From contig BSBN01000809.1 of NCBI GenBank assembly GCA_027924645.1, forward strand, positions 43,616,001 to 43,680,000: a stretch of DNA of 64,000 nt. The letters run 5' to 3'. Numbering within the stretch: the stretch's first letter is position 1; every line of letters begins with the position of its first letter. The notes beneath the pieces were generated by a model. It was not told the DNA's origin. It saw nothing but the letters and a program-made list of their open reading frames with translations, and did no database searches. This DNA comes from Cunninghamia lanceolata. Taxonomy: Eukaryota > Streptophyta > Pinopsida > Cupressales > Cupressaceae. The position numbers and the translations under genes are program-made. Shown here piece after piece: positions 1 through 11,482 of the stretch.

Positions 1-3000
1 ATGGAATGCAACCTGCAATGTATGGGAATGCAATATTGGATCATGGCTTCAAAGAAATATGTTCCTCCAAAGGATGGTCCAACAAGTATAGATGAAATAA
101 AAGATGCTAAAGACAATCTCCAGGCTAAATAAGCTCTTCTAAGTGCCTTATCTGATTCAGAGCTAACAAATGTTATAGATCTAAAAACTGCATATGAGAT
201 CTGGGAAAAACTAGAACTTTTGCATGAAGGATACAAATATGTTAAATGTGCCAAGCTACAGAGTCTGAAAGGAAAATTCAAAAACTTGAAGATGAATGAA
301 GATGAGAATATCACTACTTTTATGCTGAAAGTAAATGAGCTTGTTGCCAAAGTTCTCAGATCCCTACCTCCTTCTTACAAATACAAGGTTGTTGCTATTG
401 AAGAATTCAGATCTTTTTCACATATCACAAGAGATCAATTGGTTGGAAAATTAGCTACATTTGAATTGGCCAAGTTTGGAGATGCACCCCCCAAGACTGA
501 ATCTGCATTCAAAGCTAGTGCCTCTATAAAAGGCAAATAAAATTTTGATCCAGGAGAGAACTCCTCAAAGAAACTATCATGGTATGAAAAAGAAAGAAAA
601 GATCTGGAAGAAGATGAAGCAGAAGCTACTCAACTTGAAGCCCTTATTGCAAAAAGACTACCAAGAGGATCCGGTAAGTATGAAGGAAAATTGTCCTTAA
701 AATGTTTCAACTGCAATAAGATTGGTCATTTTGCCTCAAGGTGTCTGAAAGATTTTCAAGGGCAAATCTAAACAGATCAAGATTCCAAAAGAAATGTTAC
801 TATGTTTATGAAGATGATGATGATGAAGGAGTAACAGATGATGAATCAGAGATAGGAAACAAATCTGGAAGTGCCTGGGTGTTTATTGCCATCGAGGAAG
901 AAGATCCAATGCCCTCTGAATCTGTCAATCATAAAATGATAGAAAGAGCTCTGGCTGCCCAAGTTGAAGAAAAGGATGACTGGGTCATTGACAGTGGATG
1001 CTCCCACCATATGACAAGTGACAAAAATAAGTTCATAGATTTGGAAAGATATGAAGGAGGAGTGGTAAAATTTGGTGATAATTCTGCTGGCAGAATCAGA
1101 GGTAGAGGAACTATTTCTCTTGATGGAAAGAACAAAACCTGTAATGTACTATATGTTGAAGGTCTGAAGCACAATCTTCTCAGTGTTGGATAGTTGGTGG
1201 ACAAAGGCTATGATCTCTGATTTAAAAATAGAAAATGTAAGATTTTTGAAAGTTTTGGAACATAGATTGCATCCGGTACTCAAACAAAAGGTAACATCTT
1301 CCACTTGGTTGGTACTAGCAAAAGTTGTTTATTTGTTCAAATTGATCAGAGTTGGTTGTGGCATAGGAGAATGTGTCATGTGAAGTTTGATAATATCATC
1401 AAGATAAGCAACACACAGGCTGTAAGCGATCTTCCAAGACTAGTGAAACCTACCAATAGTTTGTGCAAAGAATGTCAGTTGGGTAAGCAGAGCAGAGTTA
1501 CATTTAAAAGTAAGGAACAATCTTCTACCAGATTGTTGGACTTAGTTCATACTGATTTATGTGGACCGACAAGAATCAGGAGTTTGCAAGGTGATAGATA
1601 CTTCATGTTATTAATTGATGACCACTCTCGGATGATGTGGGTGACTTTTTTGAAAGAGAAATCTGAGGCTCTTGAGAAATTCAAAATATTCAAAGCTATG
1701 GTAGAGAATGAAACCTGATTAAGCATAAAATGTCTTAGGTCTGATAGAGGTGGAGAATTCACATCCGGAGAGTTCATAGAATTCTGTGAGAAACATGGGA
1801 TAAAAAGACAATTATTTGCTCCAAGGACTCCACAGCAGAATGGAGTAGTGGAGAGAAAGAACCGAACCATCCAGGAAGCATCTAGAACCATGATGATGGA
1901 AGCAAATGTTCCTCAGATCTACTGGAGAGAAGATGTAAGCACTGTTGTCTATACTCTTAATCGAGTACAAATCAGAAGCAATACTGGTAAGACCCCTTAT
2001 GAACTCTAGTTTGGTATCACTCCCACTATGAAGTATTTCAGAGTCTTTGGTAGAAAATGTTACATTAAAAGAGATGAAGACCTTGGCAAATTTGATGCTA
2101 GAAGTGATGAAGGAATATTCTTGGGTTATTCTACTCAAAGCAAAGCATACCGGTGTTATAACAAGATATTGAGAAAGATTATAGAAAGTACAAATGTGAA
2201 GGTTGATGAAGGTATTGAAAAACCCTCAAGGTTTTATGAATATGAAGAAGATGATCAGAATGATGTTTTGGTCCAAGAAGTCCAAACCCCTTCTAAAATT
2301 TAGATCCAGACTGATCCGGAGAATCAGGAAGAAGAGATAAGTTTGAATGAACCTGTTCAAGAAACAGAAGTGCAAGAAATTCTCAAAACTCCTAGGTATG
2401 TAAAATTGAATCACTCTAAAGATTAGATCATAGGTGATAAAAGCAAAGGTGTTCAAACAAGAAGAAAGATTGCTCAAGACTCAGAAAAGTATTGTCTAAT
2501 TTCAAAGATCGAACCAAAAATAGTGAGTGAAGCATGCAATGATGAAAGCTTGACTAAAGCAATGAAGGAAGAGCTTATGCAAATTGAGAAAAATCACACT
2601 TGGGATCTTGTTCCCAGACCTAGAAACAAAAATGTGATTGGAACCAAATGGGTCTTCCAGAATAAACTAAATGAAGATGGTGAAGCAGTCAGAAACAAAG
2701 CTAGATTATTCTGTAAGGGTTATTCCCAAGTAGAAGGAGTTGATTTTGAAGAAACTTTTGCTCCGGTGGCAAGAATTGAAGCAGTCAGATTATTTCTTGC
2801 CTTTGCTGCCTTCAAGGATTTCAAAGTATATCAGATGGATGTCAAGTCTGCCTTCCCGAATGGTGACTTGGAAGAAGAAGTATATATTGAGCAATTGGAT
2901 GGATTTCAATTGTCTAATCATGATGATATGGTCTACAAGTTGAAGAAAGCACTGTATGGACTCAAATAAGCCCCAAGAGCCTGGTATGAAAGACTGGATA

Positions 3001-4039
3001 AGCATCTTTTGAAGATTGGTTTCAACAAAGGTATTGCTGACAGTAACTTGTACTTCAAAATTGATCATGAAAATAGCTTGATTGTTGAAGTATTTGTTGA
3101 TGATATCATTTTTGGAGGAAGAGATAGTATGTGCAAAACTTTTGCAAATCAAATGAAAAGTCAATTTGAGATGTCCATGTTTGGGGAAATGAATTTCTTC
3201 TTGGGTCTGCAAATCATTCAAACAAAGAAAGGAATCTTCATTTCACAGACCAAATATGTGAAAGAATTGTTGAAAAAATTTGGGATGGAAGACTCAAAAC
3301 CAATGAATACTCCCATGGCAACTGGATGTAAACTAAGCAAAGATGATGACTCTCCTAAGGCTAATCAGAAAAAGTACATGTCAATGATTGGAGGACTACT
3401 ATATCTTACTCAAACTAGACCTGACATTATGAATATTGTTGGTCTTGTTGCTAGATTCCAAGATGAGAATCTCATGTCATGGAAATCAAGAGGATTCTTA
3501 GATATCTAAAAGGAACAGTTGAGTATGGTTTATGGTATCCTAGAGATCATGATTTCTCTCTTCATGCATATACAGATGCGGATTGGGTAGGAGATGTGGA
3601 TGAACGGAAGAGTACCAGTGGTGGAGCATTCTTTTAAGGGAAAAGATTGGTTTCTTGGCTAAGCAAGAAACAAGAGGCAATATCTTTGTCCACTGCAGAA
3701 GCATAATATATTGCAGCAACAGGTAGTTGCACTCAAGTATTGTGGATGAAGCAAATGCTAAGAGACATTAGAGTGGAGTATGAGGAACCTATCACAATCT
3801 TCTGTGATAATTCAAGTGCAAAAAATATATCAAAAAATCTAGTGTTGCATTCAAAGACAAAACACATATCCATCAAGTTTCACTTTTTGAGAGAGCAAGT
3901 GAACAAGAATGAAATTAGATTGGAGCTTGTGCCCTCCAAGGATCAGATTGTAGATATTTTTACTAAACCTCTACCTAAAGACTCTTTTGAGTATTTCAGG
4001 GAGAAGTTAGGGGTTATTACCCCTCCGGTTCTGAATTAA
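1..4039 (+). pseudogene. Copia gag-pol polyprotein, copy 1, degenerate
   Basis: Reading starts in frame 1 from base 1 (gag) with stops at 130 and 538. The zinc knuckle (CFNCNKIGHFASRC, near 703-744) is followed by a one-base deletion that moves reading to frame 3. Then come the protease motif DSGCSHHMTSD (about 991-1023), the GAG-pre-integrase region, integrase with HTDLCGP, RSDRGGEF and a QQNGVVERKN glutamate, and reverse transcriptase (2523-3509) with QMDVKSAF and FVDDIIF. A 7-base deletion near 3465 shifts to frame 2 for RNase H, which ends at 4039. Compared with copy 2, gag lacks 45 bp in frame after VNELV (near 342). Further in-frame stops lie near 1191, 1218, 1716, 2007, 2301, 2424 and 2967. 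Many look like C-to-T changes in CAA, CAG or TGG codons, as expected after cytosine methylation. It cannot make a functional polyprotein. Confidence 0.92.
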
Positions 4040-4118
4040 GGTGCACTGATGTGCATTAGTCCGGTGGATCTCACAGTCATATCTTGTGGTCCGGATTGAT
4101 AATAGGAAGATACTACTC

Positions 4119-4361
4119 AGGGGGAGCAGTCTATATGATGCAAGTATGTGCCCTTTGCCATTGATGTCAAAGGGGGAGAGAAGACATGTGAAAAACAAAA
4201 AGTGGTTGCTGATCAAAGGGGGAATAGTAAAGGAAGAGAAGACATGTGAATGGTTGTTGTTGATAGGGGGAGTTATGTCAGTCAGTGAGGAGAAGTTCTT
4301 GTCTTGATGGTTAAAATAGTTTTTCACATCATATGTTGCCATCAATGACAAAGGGGGAGAT
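4119..4361 (+). promoter_or_regulatory. Multiple polypurine tracts upstream of the copy 1 3' LTR
   Basis: AGGGGGAG or a close variant occurs at 4119, 4171, 4217 (AGGGGGAA), 4265 and 4352. The last copy, two bases from the LTR start, is the expected primer for plus-strand DNA synthesis. The middle three are spaced 46-48 bp and share the flanking word GAAGACATGTGAA, so the array grew by tandem duplication. Multiplied polypurine tracts are known for Sireviruses; whether the upstream ones prime is unknown. Confidence 0.75.
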
Positions 4362-5724
4362 TGTTGCAAGTATGGGCCTAACTGGTGTTGTCATTGATGT
4401 CAACATACTCTTATTGCATTTATGTCAAGGATTGGATGAATTGTATGCTAAGGATATTGAGAAAATTAGTCCTATTAGGAACAGAGAAGAATAGTGAAGA
4501 CTGAAGTAAAGATCCTAGCTAAGATGAAGATCATAGGATGTGCATCAAAGGTTTTGTAGATATGTGTCTAAAGGTGATCCAGTAAAGATTTGAGAGGTCC
4601 GCATGAAGATTTGAAGAAGTTATGGCCATATGAGTAAAACTGGTTCTGGCAGATGTTCAGAGGTGACAGAGTAACACAAATAGGTCCAGTGAGATCCAGA
4701 AATGCAATATCTTGTTCTGTGGATTTGGTGAAGTGTTTAGGAAGTCAATGTGAATTGACAACTCAATTGGTTTGTGGTCTGGAGGTCCGCAAGCATCTAT
4801 TCCAATATGACAGTGATGACAGACTGTGTTCTTGAGGTTTCGGATGAAGGAGAGAATGATTTCAGTAAGCAGAAGTAGTGTGGATGTTCTTGGTGATTCA
4901 GGCAATCTTGTGGGGGTCTCTGAATTGTGTCCAGTTCGTGTTGGTGGTCCACATTGAATATTGAGCTCGTAATTGAAGAATTACTTCCAGATGATGATGT
5001 TCTTCTTAAACTTGGCCGATCGGATGATTTACACATCTTGCGGATGATCTTGAAGATGTTCTGCGAAGCATGGCGTGTTCCTCAAAGAAGATTGAAGTCC
5101 CAGATCTGTGTAGCTGACAATGTGATGATTCGCATGAAGTCTTTTGTAATAAGTCATGTTGTATTTGTGTATTTGCTCTGTAAAGTTTGTCGACTTTGAT
5201 GATTATCCCAAAGTCGATGTCTTGTATAAATAAGAGTTGTGAAGTCATTTCAAAAGTATCTTGGTGAGGATGAGAGTGTGGTGAGAGGAGAAGAGCGAAA
5301 GATAGAGCAGAAGTGTTGGACTTAAATGGAACTGACTCAAGCATGATGAAGATGCTATTCTTCAGTTCAAGTATGTAATATGTATTATTTTGTAGATAGT
5401 GTGTCTCCTATAGGCGGTGGGCCTCTTGTGAGCAGTGTGCTCAGGCAGTGAGCCCTAATTGGCATGTGCCATTTTGTTCTTATTATTCTTTTAACAGAGA
5501 ATACAATCTTAGGTTAGTCACCTCGTGGTTTTTCCCTTAATCAGGTTTTCCATGTTAAAATCTTAGGGTCATGTGTTTATGCTCTTGAATTGTTGCATTG
5601 TGTTTTCATGATTGATTTATTATTATGCTGCTGAATTACAAGAAGGATTTAAGTGGTTAATCAAAAGAAAGTTTTGGGACAACTGATTCACCCCCCCTCT
5701 CAGTTGTCTGTCTTGAAACTAATA
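4362..5724 (+). repeat. 3' LTR of Copia copy 1
   Basis: It starts TGTTGCAAG right after the polypurine tract and ends near ACTAATA, where the copy 2 LTR ends in CAACA. About 1.36 kb long. A TATAAATA box at 5225-5232 is conserved in all three LTR copies (6419-6426 and 12361-12368) and should mark the U3 promoter. The 5' half has many TCCGG, CCGGA and GGTCCGC words. It aligns along its length with 5725-6931 (less its first ~180 bp) and 11483-12874. Confidence 0.9.
5225..5232 (+). promoter_or_regulatory. LTR TATA box
   Basis: TATAAATA followed by AGAGTTG. The same box stands at the matching place in the other two LTRs of this family, so it is probably the element promoter. Confidence 0.65.
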
Positions 5725-6931
5725 GAATGTGCATCAAAGGGTTTGTAGATATGTGTCTGAAGATGATCCAGTCAAGATTTGAGAGGTCCGCATGAAAATG
5801 TGAAGGAGTTATGGCCATAAGAGTAAAACTAGTTCTAGAAATTATTTAGAGGTGACAGAGTGACACAAATAGGTCCGGTGAGATCCGGAAATACAATATC
5901 ATGTTCTACAGATCTGGTGGCATGTTTGGGAAGATAATTTGAATTGACAACTCAATTGGTTTGTGGTTTGGAGGTCCACAAGCAATCCTTTTAATTTGAC
6001 AGTGATGACCGACTGTGTTCTTGAGGTTCTGGTTAAAAATGTGAATGATTACAGTAAGCAGAAGTGGTGCGGATGTTCTTTGTGATTCAAGCAAGCTTGT
6101 GGGGGTCTCTAGATTGTGTCTAGTTTGGGTTGGCGGTTCGCATTGAAGATTGAGCTCGTGATTGAAGATTTACCTTCCGAGAATAGTGTTCTTCCTAGTC
6201 TTGGCCGACCGGATGATTTGCACATGTTGCAGATGATCTTGAAGATGTTTTGCGAAGCATGGCGTGCTTCTCAAATAAGATTAAAGTCCCAGTTATGTGT
6301 GGCTGATAGTATAGTGATGTGCATGAAGTTTTTGTAATAAGTCAAGTTGTATTTGCTCTGTAATAAAATATGTGTATGTTGTGCCGACTTTGATGATCAT
6401 TCCAAAGTTGATGTCATGTATAAATAAGAGTTGCAAAGTCATTCAAATGTATCCATGTGGTCATGATGAGAAGGTGGTAGCGTAGAGGAGTGAAAAGCAG
6501 AGTAGACGTATTGAGCTTAAATGGAATTGACTCAAGCATAGTGAAGATGCTAATCTTCAGTTTAAGTATGTAATATTCATATTCTTCTGTAGACAGTGTG
6601 TCCCCTGTAGGCAGTGGACCTCTTGTGAATAGTGTGCTTGGGCAGTGAGCTCTAATTGGCAAGTGCCATCTTATTCTTCTTATTCTTTTAATAGAGAATA
6701 CAATCTTGGGTTAGTCACCCCATGGTTTTTCGCTTAACTGGGTTTTCCACATTAAAATCTTGGTGTTATATGTGTTGTATATGTTACTGCTTTTGAGTTA
6801 TTGCATTGTGCTTCCATGATCGAATCTTTGATATGCTGTTGAAATATAAGAAGGTTTTAAGTAACCAAGGAAAATAATTTTGGTGACAACTGATTCACCC
6901 CTCCTCTTAGTTGTTTGTCCTTAAATCAACA
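5725..6931 (+). repeat. 5' LTR of Copia copy 2, missing its first ~180 bp
   Basis: Homology to the family LTR begins at GAATGTGCATCAAAGGG, matching a site about 180 bp inside the complete LTRs (near 4538 and 11662). It runs to the CAACA terminus at 6927-6931, directly before the primer-binding site. The TATA box (6419-6426) is kept. The left edge coincides with the end of the copy 1 3' LTR, so the TG terminus is lost. Confidence 0.88.
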
Positions 6932-6933
6932 AT

Positions 6934-6945
6934 TGGTATAAGAGC
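6934..6945 (+). other. Primer-binding site, initiator tRNA-Met type
   Basis: TGGTATAAGAGC lies two bases after the LTR end. It differs by one base from TGGTATCAGAGC, the usual plant Copia site complementary to the 3' end of initiator tRNA-Met. Confidence 0.85.
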
Positions 6946-6988
6946 TAAGTTCCTCTAGAAGAAGCTTAACTACTTGAGGAGATCCAGG

Positions 6989-9900
6989 ATGCTGACCTAC
7001 AAGAAGGACAGTCCAAGGTTTGATGGAACAAACTTCACTGCCTGGAAGAGCCGCATGGAATGTCACTTACAATGCATGGGAGATCAATATTAGAACATAA
7101 CCACAACTAAGTATGTTCCCCCAAGGAATGGTCCAACAACTATAGATGAAATCAGAGATGTAGACAATAATATTCAAGCTAAAGAAGCCCTACTGAGTGC
7201 CTTGTCTGATTCAGAGCTGACAAATGTTATGGGATTGAAGACTGCCTATGAAATTTGGACAAAGCTAGAAAATCTTTATGAAGGAGACAAATATGTGAAG
7301 TGTGCCAAGCTGCAAAGTCTAAAAGGAAAGTTTGAAAACTTAAAGATGAATGAAGATGAGAATATCACTTTATATATGTCAAAAGTAAATGAGCTTGTAT
7401 GTGGCATTAGATGTGCTGGTGGAATTTTGGATAAAGATGAGATTGTTGCCAAAGTTCTTAGATCTTTACCTCCTGCTTACAAACACAAAGTTGTCGCTTT
7501 GAAGAAATTAGATCTTTAACAACTATTACAAGGGATCAATTGGTTGGTAAGATATCTGCATTTGAGTTGGCTAAGTTTGGTGATGCACTTCCAAAGACTG
7601 AATCTGCATTCAAAGCTAGTGCCCCTGCAAAAGGCAAACAAAGATATGATCCAGGAGAAAGTTCCTCAAGGAAATCAACTTGCTATGATAAAGCAAGGAA
7701 AGATCTGGAAGAAGATGAGTTAGAAGCTGAACAACTTGAAGCCCTTACTGCAAAAAGACTACCAAGGGGATCTGGTAAGTATGAAGGAAAATTGCCTTTC
7801 AAATGTTTTAATTGCAACAAGATTGGTTATTTTGCCTCAAGATGTCCAGAAAGGTTTTCAAGGCCAAACCCTAATAAATCAAGATTTTAGAAGAAGTGTT
7901 ACTATGTTCAAGAAGATGACGATGAAGGAGTAACAGATGATGAATCTGAGACAAGAAACAAATCCAGAAGTGACTGGGTGTTTATTGCCATCAAAGAAGA
8001 AGATTCCATGCCTACTGAATCTGCCAATCATAAGATGATAGAAAGTGTTTTGGCTACTCAGGTTGAAGAAAAGGATGAATGGGTTATTGACAGTGGATGC
8101 TCTCACCATATGACTAGTGACAAGAGCAAGTTCATAAGCTTGGAAAGGTATGAATGTGGAGTTGTAAAGTTTGGAGATAATTCTGCTGGCAGAATTAGAG
8201 GTAGAGGAACCATTTCTTTTGATGGAAAGAACAAAACCAATGATGTTCTATATGTTGAAGGTCTAAAGCATAACCTTCTCAGTGTTGGGAAGTTGGTGGA
8301 CAAAGGCTATGATCTTTGATTCAAAAATGGAAAGTGCAAGATCTTTGAAAGCTCAGGAACTAAAATTGCATCCGGTACACAGACAAAAGGTAACATCTTT
8401 CACTTGATTGGTATTGGCAAAAGTTGATTATTTGTTCAAATTGATCAGAGTTGGTTGTGGCATAGGAGAATATGTCATGCAAATTTTGATAATATCATCA
8501 AGATAAGCAACACTCAGGCTGTAAGAGATCTTCCAAGACTGGTGAAACTTGCTAATAGTCTATGTAAAGAATGTCAGTTGGGTAAGTAGAATAGAGTCTC
8601 ATTCAAAAATAAGGAACAATCTTCAACTGAATTGTTAGACCTTGTGCACACTGATCTAAATGGTCTGGCAAGAATCAGGAGTCTGCAAGGTGATAGATAT
8701 TTCATGCTGCTGATTGATGACCACTCCCGGATGATGTGGGTGACTTTCTTAAAAGAGAAATCAGAAGCACTTGAGTAGTTCAAAATATTCAAGGCTATGG
8801 TCGAGAATGAAATTGGCATAAACATAAAATGCCTCAGGTCTGATAGAGGTGGTGAATTCACTTCCAGAGAGTTCATAGAATTCTGTGAGAAACATGGGAT
8901 AAAAAGACAGTTATCTGCTCCAAGGACTCCACAGCAGAATGGGGTAGTGGAGAGAAAGAACCAGACCATCTAGGAAGCATCTAGGACCATGATGATGGAA
9001 GCAAATGTTCCTCAGATCTATTGGAGAGAAGTTGTAAGCACTGCTGTCTATACTCTTAATCGAGTACAAATTAGAGGCAATACTGGTAAGACCCCTTATG
9101 AACTCTGGTTTGGCATCACTCCTACTATGAAGTATTTTAGAGTGTTTGGTAGCAAATGCTATATTATAAGAGATGAAGACCTTGGGAAGTTTGATGCTAG
9201 AAGTGATGAAGGAATATTCTTGGGATATTCTACTCAAAGCAAAGCATACTAGTGTTATAACAAGAGATTGAGAAAGATTGTAGAAAGTATGAATGTGAAG
9301 GCTGATGAAGGCATGGAAAATCCCTCAAGGTATTATGAGTATGAAGCAGATGATCAGAAAGATATCTCAGACCTAGGAGAACAAGTCTCAACTCTAGTTC
9401 TAACTCGGACTGATCTGGAAAATCCAAAAATACAAGAAGAAGAAACAAGTTTGGATGAACCTATCCAAGAATTAGAAGTGCAAGAGAATCCCAAAACTCC
9501 CAGGTATGTAAGCCTGAATCATTCTGAAGACCAAATCATAGGAGATAGAAGAAAAGGTGTTCAAACAAGAAGAAAAATTGCTCAAGATTCAGTAAAGTAT
9601 TGTTTGATCTCAAAGATTGAACCAAAAATAGTAAGTGAATCATGCAATGATGAAATTTGGGTTAAAGCAATGAAGGAGGAATTGATGCAGATTGAAAAGA
9701 ATCACACTTGGGATCTTTTTCCCAGACCCAAGGATAAAAATGTGATTCGAACTAAGTGGGTCTTCTGGAATAGACTGAATGAAGATGGTGAAGTAGTAAG
9801 AAACAAAGCCAAATTGGTCTGTAAAGGTTATTCTCAAGTAGGAGTTGACTTTGAAGAAACTTTTGCTCCAGTAGCAAGAATTGAAGCAGTCAGATTATTT

Positions 9901-11141
9901 CTTGCCTTTGCCACCTTCAAAGATTTCAAGGTATATCAAATGGATGTCAAGTCTACTTTCCTAAATGGTGATTTGGAAGAAGTATATATTGAGCAACTGG
10001 ATGGATTTCAATTGCCTGATCATGGAGATATGGTCTGCAAATTGAAAAAGGCATTATATGGACATAAACAAGCCCCAAGAGCCTGGTATGAAAGATTGGA
10101 CAAATATCTTCTGAAGATTGGCTTCAACAAAGGTACTACTGATAGTAATCTAAGATTGATCATGAAAATATCTTGATTGTTGAAGTATTTGTTGATGATA
10201 TTATTTTTGGAGGGAAAGACAGTATGTGCAAAACTTTTGCAAATCAAATGAAAAGTGAATTTGAGATGTCTATGTTTGGGGAAATGAATTTCTTCTTGGG
10301 TCTGCAAATCACTCAAACAAAGAAAGGAATCTTCATATCACAGACCAAATATGTGAAAGAATTATTGAAGAAATTTGGGATGCAAGATTCAAAGGCAATG
10401 AATACTCCCATGGCAACTAGATGTAAGTTGAGTAAAGATGATGAATCTCCCAAAGCTGATTAGAAAAAGTACATGTCAATGTTTGGAGTATTGCTCTACC
10501 TTACTCAAACTAGACTTGACATTATGAATGATGTTGGTCTTGTTACCAGATTTCAAGATGATCCTACAGAGTCTCATGTCATGGAAATTAAGAGAATTCT
10601 CAGATATTTGAAGGGAACAGTTGAGTATGGATTGTGGTATCCTAAGGATCATTATTTCTCTCTTCATGCTTATACTAATGCTGACTGGGCAGGTGATGTG
10701 GATGACCTAAAGAGTACCAGTGGTGGTGCATTATTTTTTAGAAAAAGATTGGTTTCTTGGTTAAGTAAGAAACAAGAGGCAATATCTCTATCTGCTGCAG
10801 AAGAAGAATATATTGCAGCAACAGGCAGTTGCACTCAAGTTTTATGGATGAAGCAAATGCTAAGAGATATCAGAGTGGAGTATGAAGAACCTATCACAAT
10901 ATTTTGTGATAATTCAAGTACAATAAACATATCAAAAAATTTGGTGTTGCATTCAAAGACAAAACATATATCCATCAAGTTCCATTTCTTAAGAGAGCAA
11001 GTGAACAAGAATGAAGTTAGATTGGAGTTTGTGCCCTCAAAGGATCAGATTGCAGACATTTTTACTAAACCTCTACCTAAGGACTCTTTTCAGTATCTCA
11101 GGGAGAAGTTAGGGGTTATTACCCCTCTAGTTCAGAATTAA
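6989..11141 (+). pseudogene. Copia gag-pol polyprotein, copy 2, degenerate
   Basis: The likely original start is ATG at 6989, about 40 bp after the primer-binding site. Gag (frame 2) has a TAG at 7091 in a TGG codon; a one-base deletion near 7510 moves reading to frame 1. The knuckle CFNCNKIGYFASRC is at 7804-7845 and the protease DSGCSHHMTSD near 8090-8122. A TGA at 8317 follows LVDKGYDL and also exists in copy 1. Integrase keeps HTDL, RSDRGGEF and QQNGVVERKN but has stops near 8428, 8587, 8776, 8971 and 9250. The longest open stretch (9268-10176, about 300 codons) covers the linker and most of reverse transcriptase. A short deletion near 10150 moves to frame 3 for FVDDIIFGG and RNase H (to 11141), with a TAG at 10461. 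The RNase H part is the best preserved. Confidence 0.92.
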
Positions 11142-11220
11142 GGTGCAGTGATGTGCATCAGTCTAGTGGATCCCATAGTCATATCTTGTGATCCAAATTG
11201 ATGTCAGGAGGCTGCTACTT

Positions 11221-11482
11221 AGGGGGAGCAATCAGTATGATTCTGAAGTATGACAAGTCATTGCAAGTATGTGTCCTTTGCCATTAATGTCAAAGGGGGA
11301 GAGAAGACATGTGAAAAACAAAAGTGGTTGTTGATCAAAGGGGGGAAATAAAGAAAGAGAAGACATGTGAATGATTTCTATTGTTAGGGGGAGCTATGTC
11401 AGTCAGTGAGGAGAAGTTCTTGTCTTGATGGTTAAAACAGTTTTTCACATCATATGTTTCCATCAATGACAAAGGGGGAGAT
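11221..11482 (+). promoter_or_regulatory. Multiple polypurine tracts upstream of the copy 2 3' LTR
   Basis: AGGGGGAG or a variant occurs at 11221, 11294, 11339 (with six G), 11386 and 11473. The set and order match copy 1, so the array predates the separation of the two copies. The last tract abuts the LTR. Confidence 0.75.

Larger units (their letters stand above)
1..5724 (+). mobile_element. Ty1/Copia LTR retrotransposon, copy 1 (5' end outside window)
   Basis: The window opens inside gag, so the 5' LTR, primer-binding site and first gag codons are missing. What remains is in Copia order: gag with zinc knuckle, aspartic protease, integrase, reverse transcriptase, RNase H, a non-coding stretch with repeated polypurine tracts, and a full 3' LTR (4362-5724). 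Integrase before reverse transcriptase is diagnostic of Ty1/Copia. Repeated polypurine tracts and LTRs over 1 kb are features known from the Sirevirus lineage, so membership there is possible but not shown. Its 3' LTR is joined directly to a truncated LTR of copy 2, so the two lie head to tail. Defective by many stops and frameshifts. Confidence 0.93.
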
